Part shown: positions 1 through 7,240 of the stretch, in pieces | Numbering within the stretch: position 1 is the first letter of the stretch | Layout: every line of letters starts with the position of its first letter | Assembly (NCBI RefSeq): GCF_000620765.1 | Contig: NZ_JIAK01000028.1 | Coordinates: forward strand, 1 to 33,757 | DNA: 33,757 nucleotides | Direction of reading: 5' to 3' | Source: Desulfovermiculus halophilus DSM 18834 | GTDB taxonomy: Bacteria > Desulfobacterota > Desulfovibrionia > Desulfovibrionales > Desulfothermaceae | Notes under the pieces: generated by a model | Told to the model about the DNA's origin: nothing | Database searches by the model: none | What the model saw: the letters and a program-made list of their open reading frames with translations, nothing else | Program-made: the position numbers and the translations under genes

Positions 1-271
1 GTAGCCTGTGGATTTTTGGAGTTTGCCGTCTCTTCTGTGTGCCCACTTTCGGCCCGGTATTTTCTAAGCCCCGCCAAAGGGGGATCCCTGCCCCCTCCAG
101 GCACTCACATGATGGACATTGCCTTCAGATGGACTGAGCATATCATACACGTGAGTGCCGGGTTTCCCCCTTTTGGCGGGACCAAGAAAATGTGCGGGCC
201 TGCCGCTCACGGCACACAGAAGAGACGGCAAACTCTTATGTAGGCAATTTCACTTTCTGTGTCGAAGAGCC
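1..271. mobile_element. ISL3-type miniature element with a long internal palindrome, left tip outside the window
   Basis: The right end, read inward from 271, is GGCTCTTCGACACAGAAAGT, a terminal inverted repeat of the ISL3 type (GGYTCTTC...). The left part (1-34) matches the opposite end of the complete 79-bp element at 26248-26326, so only about 10 bp of the left tip lies outside the window. Compared with that short copy, this one carries an extra segment that makes 19-235 a roughly 217-bp imperfect palindrome. Arms 19-43 and 211-235 are perfectly complementary over 25 bp, and inner paired blocks lie at about 70-83/166-180 and 100-108/151-159. It encodes no transposase, so it would need one in trans. 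From 272 to 512 I see no gene and no clear element. Confidence 0.7.
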
Positions 272-512
272 TTCGAGGTGGTGCCTGTATGTGTTAAGAT
301 GTTAATGTGATTCTTGACATGTGTACGTTCCTTCTGAATTCTGGGCACAACCGCGGAATATATATAGCCGCCCCGCCTCAAGCCGTCCCGGCTGGCTGCC
401 CTCCCGCATGGATTCCTCTGGGCGGGGAGGCGGGCCTCTGAGACCCTTGCTCATATCCAGACCTTTGACCCTGCTCCCGACCGCAACCTGGAGCCGCCCG
501 GTCCCATATAAA

Positions 513-528
513 TGGCACATGGTTTGCA
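513..528 (+). promoter_or_regulatory. sigma-54 (-24/-12) promoter for the persulfide reductase gene
   Basis: The sequence TGGCACATGGTTTGCA matches the TGGCACG-N4-TTGCW consensus, with the GG and GC doublets at the required 10-nt spacing. Transcription would start near 539, leaving a leader of about 110 nt before the ATG at 649. A sigma-54 activator of the NtrC type is encoded at 23865-25214; that it acts here is an inference. I found no convincing upstream activator site between 272 and 510. Confidence 0.8.
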
Positions 529-557
529 TTTTGACTTGAGAAGATGAAAGAGGTCAC

Positions 558-584
558 TGCGGCACCGGATGTGATGGTGCCGCA
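558..584 (+). promoter_or_regulatory. perfect 9-bp hairpin in the 5' leader
   Basis: TGCGGCACC (558-566) and GGTGCCGCA (576-584) pair around a 9-nt loop. The hairpin lies in the predicted sigma-54 transcript upstream of the gene starting at 649. It has no T-tract, so it is not a terminator; it may stabilise the mRNA or affect translation. The role is unknown. Confidence 0.4.
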
Positions 585-648
585 TTCGGTTGTGTGCGCC
601 GAGAATGAAATGTCGGAAGAGGACGGCAAACCAGGCGAGGAGGTATCT

Positions 649-2355
649 ATGTCCCAGGAAGCACAAAATGTTTTGGTTATCGGCGGGGTCGCATGCGGGC
701 CCAAGACTGCGGCTCGAGTCAAGCGCTTGCAGCCCAAGGCCAATGTGACCCTGATTGAAAAGACCGGGAATGTGTCCTTCGGGGCCTGCGGGATTCCCTA
801 TTACCTCGAAGGGCACTGCGAGAGCGTGGACACCCTGTACGAGACCCCGGTGGGAGTGAAGCGCACTCCGGATTTTTTTCAGAAGACAAAGGGGTTCACA
901 GTCCAGGTCAACACCGAGGCCCAGTCCATCGACCGGGAGAACAAACAGGTCAAGGTCAAGGACCACAGCTCAGGACAGGAGCGGGACATGGCCTACGACA
1001 AGCTCGTGCTGGCCACCGGCTCCAGGCCCTTTGTTCCCCCGATCCCGGGGATCGACAAACAGAATATATGGTCTATCAAGTCCTCGGAGGATGCTGAGGG
1101 CGTGGCCGCCTCCATTGATCCGCCGGAGGGAAAGAAGGCGGTGATCATCGGGGCCGGGCTGATCGGGGTGGAAATGGCCGAGGCCCTCAAACAGCGGGGC
1201 ATGGAGGTGACCATTGTGGAGATGTTCGATCAGATCATGCCCCAGATCCTGGATTACGACCTGGCCACCCTGGCAGCCAAGCACATCCGGTCCAACGGGG
1301 TGAACCTGGCCCTGGGCGAGCAGGTGGTGGGATTTACCGGTCAGGACAAGGTAACCGGGGTACAGACCAAGAACACCACCTTTGATGCCGATGTGGTCAT
1401 CGTTTCCGTCGGGGTCCGGCCCAACGACGAGCTGGCCCGGGAGGCGGGCCTGGAATGCCATCCCAAGGGCGGGATCCGCATCAACTGCCACGGCCAGACC
1501 AGCGACCCTGAGATTTACGCCGGAGGGGACTGCGCCATCAACGACTCCATCCTGAGCTATCTGTGTGCCGAGCTGTACGTCCCCCTGGGCTCCACAGCCA
1601 ACAAGCACGGACGGGTGATCGCCAATCATATCTGCGGCCAGACCACCCCATTCTCCGGAGTGATGAGCACCAGCATCTGCAAGGTCTTCGGCATGACCCT
1701 GGGGCGGACCGGCATCAGCCATAAGCAGGCCGAGAATCTTGGCTATCAGGTGGAGAGCGCTTTATGGACCGGCCCGGACAAGCCCCATTACATGCCAGAC
1801 GGCGGACCCATCTCCATCAAGCTGGTGGCCTCGAAGCGGAACCGGGCCCTGCTCGGGGCCCAGGTCCTGGGCACCGGGGATGCGGCCAAGCGTTTGGATG
1901 TGGCCACGGCAGCTGTCCATTTCAAGGCCAACCTGGACGATGTGGGGGCCATCGACATCAGCTACGCCCCGCCGTTCTCTCCGCCCATTGATCCGTTGAT
2001 CACGGCCAGCCACGTGCTGACCAATAAGATGGACGGACTGGCCAACGGGCTGCTGCCCATGCAGGCCAAGGAGATCATGGATTCCGGAAAAGACATCATC
2101 CTCCTGGATGTGCGCACGCCCCAGGAGTTCGCGGCCATGCGCATGCCCGACGACCGGGTGGTGCACATCCCCTTGGGCCAGCTGCGGGAACGGTTGCAGG
2201 AGCTGCCCAAAGACAAGGATATCCTGGCCTTCTGCAAGGTGAGCATGCGGGGCTATGAAGCGCAGCGGGTCCTGCAGGACGCGGGATTCGACCGGGTATG
2301 GTTCATTGAAGGCGGGCTCGTGGGCTGGCCCTTTGAGGTGGAGATGTCGGGCTAG
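649..2355 (+). CDS. FAD-dependent CoA-disulfide/persulfide reductase with C-terminal rhodanese domain
   Basis: The product (568 aa) should be a cytoplasmic flavoprotein that uses NAD(P)H to reduce CoA disulfide, CoA persulfide or polysulfide. It has an N-terminal FAD Rossmann motif (VLVIGGVACGPKTA), the family's single redox cysteine in SFGACGIPYY near residue 45, a second dinucleotide motif (VIIGAGLIGVEMAEAL) and a dimerisation domain. The C-terminal rhodanese domain (about 470-568) has active-site loop CKVSMRG. This is the layout of CoADR-Rhd/Npsr enzymes known from Shewanella and Bacillus. I start at ATG 649 because GAGGAGG lies just upstream and the conserved FAD motif begins at once; the frame is open back to 544. 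It stands alone behind a sigma-54 promoter, unlike the minus-strand genes around it. Substrate preference among CoA-SSH, polysulfide and CoA disulfide cannot be told from sequence. Confidence 0.9.
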   Translation: MSQEAQNVLVIGGVACGPKTAARVKRLQPKANVTLIEKTGNVSFGACGIPYYLEGHCESVDTLYETPVGVKRTPDFFQKTKGFTVQVNTEAQSIDRENKQVKVKDHSSGQERDMAYDKLVLATGSRPFVPPIPGIDKQNIWSIKSSEDAEGVAASIDPPEGKKAVIIGAGLIGVEMAEALKQRGMEVTIVEMFDQIMPQILDYDLATLAAKHIRSNGVNLALGEQVVGFTGQDKVTGVQTKNTTFDADVVIVSVGVRPNDELAREAGLECHPKGGIRINCHGQTSDPEIYAGGDCAINDSILSYLCAELYVPLGSTANKHGRVIANHICGQTTPFSGVMSTSICKVFGMTLGRTGISHKQAENLGYQVESALWTGPDKPHYMPDGGPISIKLVASKRNRALLGAQVLGTGDAAKRLDVATAAVHFKANLDDVGAIDISYAPPFSPPIDPLITASHVLTNKMDGLANGLLPMQAKEIMDSGKDIILLDVRTPQEFAAMRMPDDRVVHIPLGQLRERLQELPKDKDILAFCKVSMRGYEAQRVLQDAGFDRVWFIEGGLVGWPFEVEMSG

Positions 2356-2443
2356 GGCTGAGCGGGGTACAAGAAAAGAAACCCCCAGACTCAGCAGACA
2401 GAGGACAGAGGACAGAAAGCAGAAGGTGATAAGAGAAAGAGAA

Positions 2444-2636
2444 AACACCCCCCATGGACTTCCCCCCTCGAGGGGGGGGGACTTGAGCCGCCAAGTACGG
2501 GCCAGAGTGCAACGTATCGTGCTTGTACGAGCAGGTGCCGAGACAGAGCTGAACGAGTAGCAGAGAGCAAACGTCCCAAGCCGTGGCTTCCCCCCGTCCC
2601 CCCTTGAGGGGGGTTGGGGGGTGTTTTCCTGCTTTT
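2444..2636. repeat. palindromic-arm repeat element, copy 1
   Basis: The left arm (AACACCCCCC...CCCCCCTCGAGGGGGG) and right arm (CCCCCCTTGAGGGGGGTT then GGGGGGTGTTT) are inverted copies flanking a core of about 115 bp. The core begins ACTTGAGCCGCC, close to the start of the 28111 and 28838 copies but diverging after that. Purine/pyrimidine tracts built of GACAGAG-like heptamers lie on both sides (2393-2430 and 2637-2675). No coding function is evident. Together with the two entries that follow it fills the gap between 2356 and 3147. Confidence 0.75.
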
Positions 2637-2825
2637 TTCTGTCTTCTGACGTCTGTTTTCTGTCCTCTGCTATTTGCTCAGCCCCCAAGAGGGCGAATGA
2701 TTATTCGCCCCTACACTCGATCCGCCGGGTCCAGGACGTAATTCCGCCAGGCATTCCGTATTCCACCAAGCACCCTCCGGGGCGCAGGGCCCTCAGGGTC
2801 GGATTCCGACCACTTCCTTCTTTCC

Positions 2826-2860
2826 GTCCCCCCTTGAGGAGGGGTGGGGGGTCTTTCTTC
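2826..2860. repeat. partial copy of the palindromic-arm repeat (right arm only)
   Basis: One isolated right arm, CCCCCCTTGAGGAGGGG followed by TGGGGGGTCTTTCTTCT. It differs from other copies by an A inside the G-run. It runs straight into the heptamer array at 2866. Confidence 0.65.
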
Positions 2861-2865
2861 TCTTT

Positions 2866-3108
2866 TCCGCCCTCCGCCCTCCGCCCTCTGATCTCCGATC
2901 TCTGACTTCTGACCTCTGCCCTCCGCCCTCTGATCTCCGATCTCCGACTTCCGACCTCTGACTTCTGATCTCTGACTTCTGATCTCTGACTTCTGATCTC
3001 TGACTTCTGATCTCTGACCTCCGACCTCTGACTTCCGACCTCTGATCTCCGCCCTCTGATCTCCGATCTCCGACTTCCGATCTCCGACTTCCGACCTCTG
3101 CCCTCCGT
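2866..3108. repeat. degenerate heptanucleotide tandem array
   Basis: About 34 units of a 7-bp motif with pattern YTCYGAY (TCTGACT, TCTGATC, TCCGACC, TCCGCCC and so on). On the minus strand this reads as GGTCGGA/AGTCAGA/GATCGGA. The minus strand is open through the array and would translate into an Arg/Ser/Glu-rich repeat, but I regard that as a by-product. The units resemble the GACAGAG-type tracts that flank other repeat copies at 2393-2430, 2637-2675 and 30976-31075. Confidence 0.8.
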
Positions 3109-3147
3109 CACCAGCCCGGGGGGTGTTGGATCGGGATTGCTCCGACC

Positions 3148-4230
3148 CTATTCCTTAAGCTGATCCCGAGCCAGGAGATGGAAGAACTCCTGGCAGAACT
3201 TTCCGGATATGACGCTGAACAGGGAGAATCCGGGCGGGGGGGGCTGGTCCTCCCGTCCGGAGTACAAGGCCATGATCCGGGCCGAAAGCGTGTCCAGCTC
3301 TTGGGTGGTGTCCTTGTACACGGCGTCGGAGGACAGATCGCTCAATCTGCACTGAGCGGGGCGGGCGGCAAACAAAAGGCAGGCGTCATCCTTGAGCAGG
3401 GGGCAGGATGCCCCGGTTTGGGCGAAGAGGTCGGGCAGGGGACGATCCTCGTCGGTCTGCATTTCATCGGAGAGTGTTTGCAAAACGGCTGCTCCGAGGT
3501 TGGCCTTGTTGATGCATTCCTCCCGCTGGGCGCTGCTCAAACTGCTGTTCATGTTCTTCTGCACCACCACCGCCTCGGCCAGGCTGAGCCGGACCAGTCC
3601 GAAACAGCACCGGGTGTGGTCCCGTCCGCACCGGGGCAGGTCCGTGCCGGCCCGGGCCCCTATCTGGTTCAGAACCTCCAGGGTCTGCCGGGACAGGGCG
3701 GCAAGCCGATCATCACTGTCCGGGACCAGACAGGGCTGGCCGATGGTCAGCTCTCCTTCCTTTTTGCCCAAGGAGCGCAAGAGCCGCTTTTGGGCGTGTT
3801 CCGTAGGTTGGGCCCGGAGGCCGTTCATGACTCGTCTGGCCCGCTTGGCCCCCAGCCCCTTGCGCAGGAGGTAGGAGTAGACCACGGTGCCGGTCCGGCC
3901 GATGCCGTGCCGGCAGTGGACCAGTACCTTCTTGCCCAGATAGATGGCCTCATCCAGCCAGTTCAGGGCCTTTTCCAGCTCATCCATGTCCGGGGCCTGC
4001 TCGTCGGCAATGGGCAGATAGTAGACCTCAAACCCCTGTTCCCGCTCCAGCTGCACTAAGTCTTCGATCTCCAGACACAGATTCATGATGGCCTGAATAG
4101 ACTGCTCCCCGATGCTGTGCAGCTCGGCATAGGACATGGGGGCGTGCCCCACGGCCAGATGCGGGGTGACCCAGTTCAAGGGGTAGGCATCCTGGGGCTT
4201 ATCGTTTCGCTTAAACAGGGAGAAAATCAT
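3148..4230 (-). CDS. dual-specificity protein phosphatase fused to a YkgJ-type cysteine cluster
   Basis: The product (360 aa) is cytoplasmic, with no signal peptide. Residues about 15-160 form a DSP/PTP-like phosphatase with the P-loop HCRHGIGRTG (nucleophile Cys106, Arg112) and a plausible general-acid aspartate near 75-82. The C-terminal half holds the spaced cysteines of the YkgJ zinc/iron-chelating family: CGRDHTRCC, CPLLKDDACLLF and RPAQCR. It overlaps the end of the upstream PEP-synthase-like gene by 20 bp, so translational coupling is likely. I prefer the ATG at 4230 to an in-frame TTG 15 bp upstream. Its position as last gene of the kinase-receiver operon suggests that it removes a phosphate from one of the operon proteins, but this is inference; the target could equally be a small molecule. 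The fusion to YkgJ is uncommon in my experience. Confidence 0.82.
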   Translation of the reverse strand: MIFSLFKRNDKPQDAYPLNWVTPHLAVGHAPMSYAELHSIGEQSIQAIMNLCLEIEDLVQLEREQGFEVYYLPIADEQAPDMDELEKALNWLDEAIYLGKKVLVHCRHGIGRTGTVVYSYLLRKGLGAKRARRVMNGLRAQPTEHAQKRLLRSLGKKEGELTIGQPCLVPDSDDRLAALSRQTLEVLNQIGARAGTDLPRCGRDHTRCCFGLVRLSLAEAVVVQKNMNSSLSSAQREECINKANLGAAVLQTLSDEMQTDEDRPLPDLFAQTGASCPLLKDDACLLFAARPAQCRLSDLSSDAVYKDTTQELDTLSARIMALYSGREDQPPPPGFSLFSVISGKFCQEFFHLLARDQLKE

Positions 4231-6721
4231 AGATGTGATCCACAATCTCGGCGGCTATGCGATTGACGTGTTCCTCAGACTCGATCCGCATATCCAAAAG
4301 GACGGTCTTGCCCAGGACAAAGCCCAGAATTTGAAGATTGGCGGTGCTTTCTGTCGGCCCCCGGCGATCGAACCAGGCTTCCAGCATATCCGCAGTCAAG
4401 CGCAAAGAAAAGCCGAACTTTTCCAGGACCGCGGAGATGATCCGCAAACGCTGCAGGCGTTGGATGTCCTGGCCGCCCCCGCCCTTGAAGCTGAAATGCA
4501 GATAGTTGTGCTCCATCGTCTCCGAGACGACTGCGTCCACAACCGCGAAATGATAGCCGAATCTGAGCATGGCGTGCACATAGTCCCGGGCCACGATGGC
4601 GTAGCTGCTGAACTGGGTCGATGTTTCCACAGCCGTGAAATGAGCGCCGCTCTTCTCGTAGGCGTCCCAGTCGTAGTGCAGGATTTGCGGGTTCCACTGG
4701 ACTCCCTGGGAAGACAGCCCGGACCACAGGCTGCGCATGGGCTGGCTTGTGATCTGCTCCACAGTCACGGCCTTGGCCTTGTGACTGCCCAAGGCCAGTC
4801 CGCTGCCCACGTCCAACAGGTGCATGACCAGAGGCAGGGGGGACTCCAGGCGCTTGGCCCCGAAACGGTTCAGCCCCCGGCGGCCGACCAGGGAAAACAT
4901 CTCCCTGACCCCGGCTTCATGGGCAAAGCGGACGATGTCGTGCAAGCTTCTGCAGCCCTGGATCCGGAAATCGTCCGTATCCGGCTGGCGAAGATGCAGG
5001 GCGGCGATAGGGGGCAGGGCCCTGTCCAGTCTGTCCTGGATCCCGGCCGGCGGGCCGGAAGGCGGGGAACGCCGGGTTTCTCCAGCAGAGTCGAAAAGGG
5101 CGCCGGACAAGACCAGACCCTGATCCGCATCCACGCTGATACGGGCATCGTCCTGGATCCCGGCCAGGCCGCTGACTCGGCAGATGACCGGAACCCCGGC
5201 CTCCCGGGCCACGGAGGCGAAGTGGCAGGCCGGACTTCCCTGTTCGGAGACCACGGCTCCCACCCGGTCCAAAGCCGGGGTCAGCTCCGGAGGCAAAGCG
5301 GAGACCAGGAGGATGCAGCCCAAAGGAAGCTGAAACGGGGATTCCCGGCTGTCCATGCGGTATGCGTTTCCCGAGGCCTGGCCGGAGCTGACCCACTGGC
5401 CCCGGCCCAAGACAGGGGCCTGATGGTCCTGGACAGGAGCAGAAGCCCGGGCGGGGTAGAAATGCAGGGGCCGGGACTGAACAATGACCACCCTCCGGTC
5501 GGGACCGAGGACCCATTCCACATCCTGGGCCGAGGAAAAGCCCCGGTCCAGGGCCTGTCCGGCCTGGTACAGGCTGTGCAGGACGTCCCGGTCCAGCTGG
5601 AACCGGCCCTCTTCTTCCACCTCCCACTGCCCGTTTCTGGTCATAAATCCGGCCCAGGCCTGATATGAGGACCCTGCCGCAAGCTCCTGCCCCTGGCCCC
5701 GGACCATGTAGGCATCCATTCTGAACGGATCGTGCTCCCGTCTGGTGTACAAGATCCCGCTGACCTCGGGCTCGAGCATGGGCATGATGACCACGGCCAT
5801 TGGGGTCTGGCGGTCGGTATATCCCTGGCGGATGCGGTAGTAGAGGGCGTGGGCCGAGTATTTGCTGGCCAGGACCGAGGCATAGGCCTGCTCCCAGTCC
5901 TGGACCGGGACGTGCAGTGCGCTGTGGTATTGTCCGGCGAAAGAGGACTGGGCATCCTCGGCCCGGGCGCTGCTGCGCACGGCCAGAAGCGATTTGTCCA
6001 TCTCCTGGGCCTGGAGGGAGGACTCCACGGCCCGGCGCAGCTCCCCGGGCAGCTCGGCCTCGTGTATCCGTTCCTGTATCCGCCGGCTGACCTGGTCGTA
6101 TTCCCGGTCCGCATCCGGGCCGAGGCGGGCCAGTTCCCGGTCTATGAATTTCCGCAGGTCGTTGTGGGCCAGAAAGCTGTGGAAGGCCCGGGTGGTGACC
6201 ACCACTCCAGGGGGAACGGGGAGGTTCAGGCTGGAGTGGATCACGGACAGGGCGGCTCCTTTCCCGCCGGCCAGCTCTTCGGCTGCCGGCTGGCTTAGGG
6301 CCTGGGCATAGGGAGGATCGAGGCAGGGTTCCTCTTCAGCCAGGGCCAGGCGGGCGTAAAAGGCGTACTTTTGCTGGTAGTTGGCCAGAAGGGAGTAGCG
6401 AACAGGGTGAAAGGCGGTCAGGCAGCCGGTCAGGGCCAGGGTCTCGGCGCACAGCTGTTCGCAGAGCTCCTTGATGTATTCCAGGTCGCAGGCCAGGTTC
6501 CGGTGTCTGATCTCCTCCAGCCTGGAAATGATCTCCAGGGCCTGCACGTCCCTGTGCCGCAGCTGTTCAAAGGCGGAATACTTCTTCTGGATCAGGCGGC
6601 CGGGGATGAAAAGCTGGTAGGTCCAGTTCTCGATAAGGTGCCGGGCCCCGGCCACGATCCTCTGGGCCGGGGACAACGGGTCCCTGCCCAGGGTTCTTTC
6701 CTGGGGCTGTCCGGTGTTCAC
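4211..6721 (-). CDS. PEP-synthase/PPDK-like protein: ATP-grasp plus phosphohistidine domain with an atypical C-terminus
   Basis: The product has 836 aa. After an N-terminal helical region (1-145) comes a pyruvate-phosphate-dikinase-type ATP-grasp domain (about 148-420: AGGKGAALSV, VRSSARAEDAQSSFAGQ, VVIVQSRPLH). A swivelling PEP-utilising domain (about 440-535) follows, with the phosphorylatable histidine His500 in GSPACHFASVAREAGVP. The last 300 residues show none of the motifs of the PEP/pyruvate TIM barrel of true PEP synthase, so ordinary PEP synthesis is unlikely. It could instead transfer a phosphate to a protein or small molecule (inference). It starts with GTG in a GTGA overlap with the receiver gene, so the two are translationally coupled. 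Homologues next to response regulators are known in Desulfovibrio-type genomes, generally annotated only as 'PEP/pyruvate-binding domain protein'. Confidence 0.82.
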   Translation of the reverse strand: MNTGQPQERTLGRDPLSPAQRIVAGARHLIENWTYQLFIPGRLIQKKYSAFEQLRHRDVQALEIISRLEEIRHRNLACDLEYIKELCEQLCAETLALTGCLTAFHPVRYSLLANYQQKYAFYARLALAEEEPCLDPPYAQALSQPAAEELAGGKGAALSVIHSSLNLPVPPGVVVTTRAFHSFLAHNDLRKFIDRELARLGPDADREYDQVSRRIQERIHEAELPGELRRAVESSLQAQEMDKSLLAVRSSARAEDAQSSFAGQYHSALHVPVQDWEQAYASVLASKYSAHALYYRIRQGYTDRQTPMAVVIMPMLEPEVSGILYTRREHDPFRMDAYMVRGQGQELAAGSSYQAWAGFMTRNGQWEVEEEGRFQLDRDVLHSLYQAGQALDRGFSSAQDVEWVLGPDRRVVIVQSRPLHFYPARASAPVQDHQAPVLGRGQWVSSGQASGNAYRMDSRESPFQLPLGCILLVSALPPELTPALDRVGAVVSEQGSPACHFASVAREAGVPVICRVSGLAGIQDDARISVDADQGLVLSGALFDSAGETRRSPPSGPPAGIQDRLDRALPPIAALHLRQPDTDDFRIQGCRSLHDIVRFAHEAGVREMFSLVGRRGLNRFGAKRLESPLPLVMHLLDVGSGLALGSHKAKAVTVEQITSQPMRSLWSGLSSQGVQWNPQILHYDWDAYEKSGAHFTAVETSTQFSSYAIVARDYVHAMLRFGYHFAVVDAVVSETMEHNYLHFSFKGGGGQDIQRLQRLRIISAVLEKFGFSLRLTADMLEAWFDRRGPTESTANLQILGFVLGKTVLLDMRIESEEHVNRIAAEIVDHIYDFLPV

Positions 6722-7089
6722 GACTGCTCCATCTGCTCACAGACTGCTGCGACCTTTTCCTCCAGCTCGTTCTTGTCGATTGGCTTGACCAGGTACTCCT
6801 TGGCCCCCAGGTTCAGGGTCTCCCGGGCGGTCTCCAGGGTCGGATAGCCGGTGAGCATCAATACGCCGGTTTGGGGAGAGACGGAGCGCAGCTCTTTGAG
6901 CACGTCCACCCCGCTCATCTTTTTCAGCTTGATGTCCAAAATGGCCAGATGGACTGGATTGGTCCGAGCGTGCTCCAAGGCCTCGTGCTCTTCGGTGAAC
7001 ACCTGCACCGAGTGTCCTTTGCGCTCCAGGATCCTTTTGATCATCACCCCGGCGTCCAGAACATCGTCCAGGACGATAATATTGGCCAT
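6718..7089 (-). CDS. stand-alone receiver-domain response regulator
   Basis: The product (123 aa) is a single CheY-like receiver with no output domain. The acidic pair is Asp8/Asp9, the phospho-acceptor Asp52 (in AILDIKL), Thr80 and the conserved Lys102 (LVKPID). The ATG at 7089 follows a GAGAGGAG ribosome site and gives a normal CheY length; the frame is open 60 bp further upstream. It sits between the histidine kinase gene and the PEP-synthase-like gene and overlaps the latter by 4 bp. The natural reading is that the kinase phosphorylates this receiver, which then acts by protein-protein contact, perhaps on the PEP-synthase-like protein. Confidence 0.9.
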   Translation of the reverse strand: MANIIVLDDVLDAGVMIKRILERKGHSVQVFTEEHEALEHARTNPVHLAILDIKLKKMSGVDVLKELRSVSPQTGVLMLTGYPTLETARETLNLGAKEYLVKPIDKNELEEKVAAVCEQMEQS

Positions 7090-7240
7090 GCAATGTGCTC
7101 CTCTCGGTTGCCGGCCAGACCTTGATCCCAGGGCCCGGCCCGTCTTCACATCTTGTGTTTCAGCCCCATGCTGCTTTGGCCCGCCTTTGGGTCAGGGGCG
7201 GGTTGAGGCAGAAACAGGGGCGCATCCAGGGCAGTGCCCG

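Noticed and set aside
16-243. Short plus-strand open frame at the window start
   Set aside because: It is the translation of the palindromic MITE and has no family resemblance or ribosome site.
2866-3108. CRISPR array
   Set aside because: The units are 7 bp and contiguous, without spacers, and no cas genes are in the window.
2701-3111. Minus-strand open frame with Arg/Ser/Glu repeats (GRRSEVGSQRSE pattern)
   Set aside because: It is simply the translation of the heptamer array and has no ribosome site or plausible protein family.
4211-6721. Genuine phosphoenolpyruvate synthase
   Set aside because: The ATP-grasp and phosphohistidine domains are present, but the C-terminal PEP/pyruvate barrel motifs are not recognisable and the context is signalling.
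3178-6847. Long open frames on the plus strand opposite the phosphatase and PEP-synthase-like genes
   Set aside because: They are antisense shadows caused by GC-biased codon use; the minus strand carries clear domain motifs.
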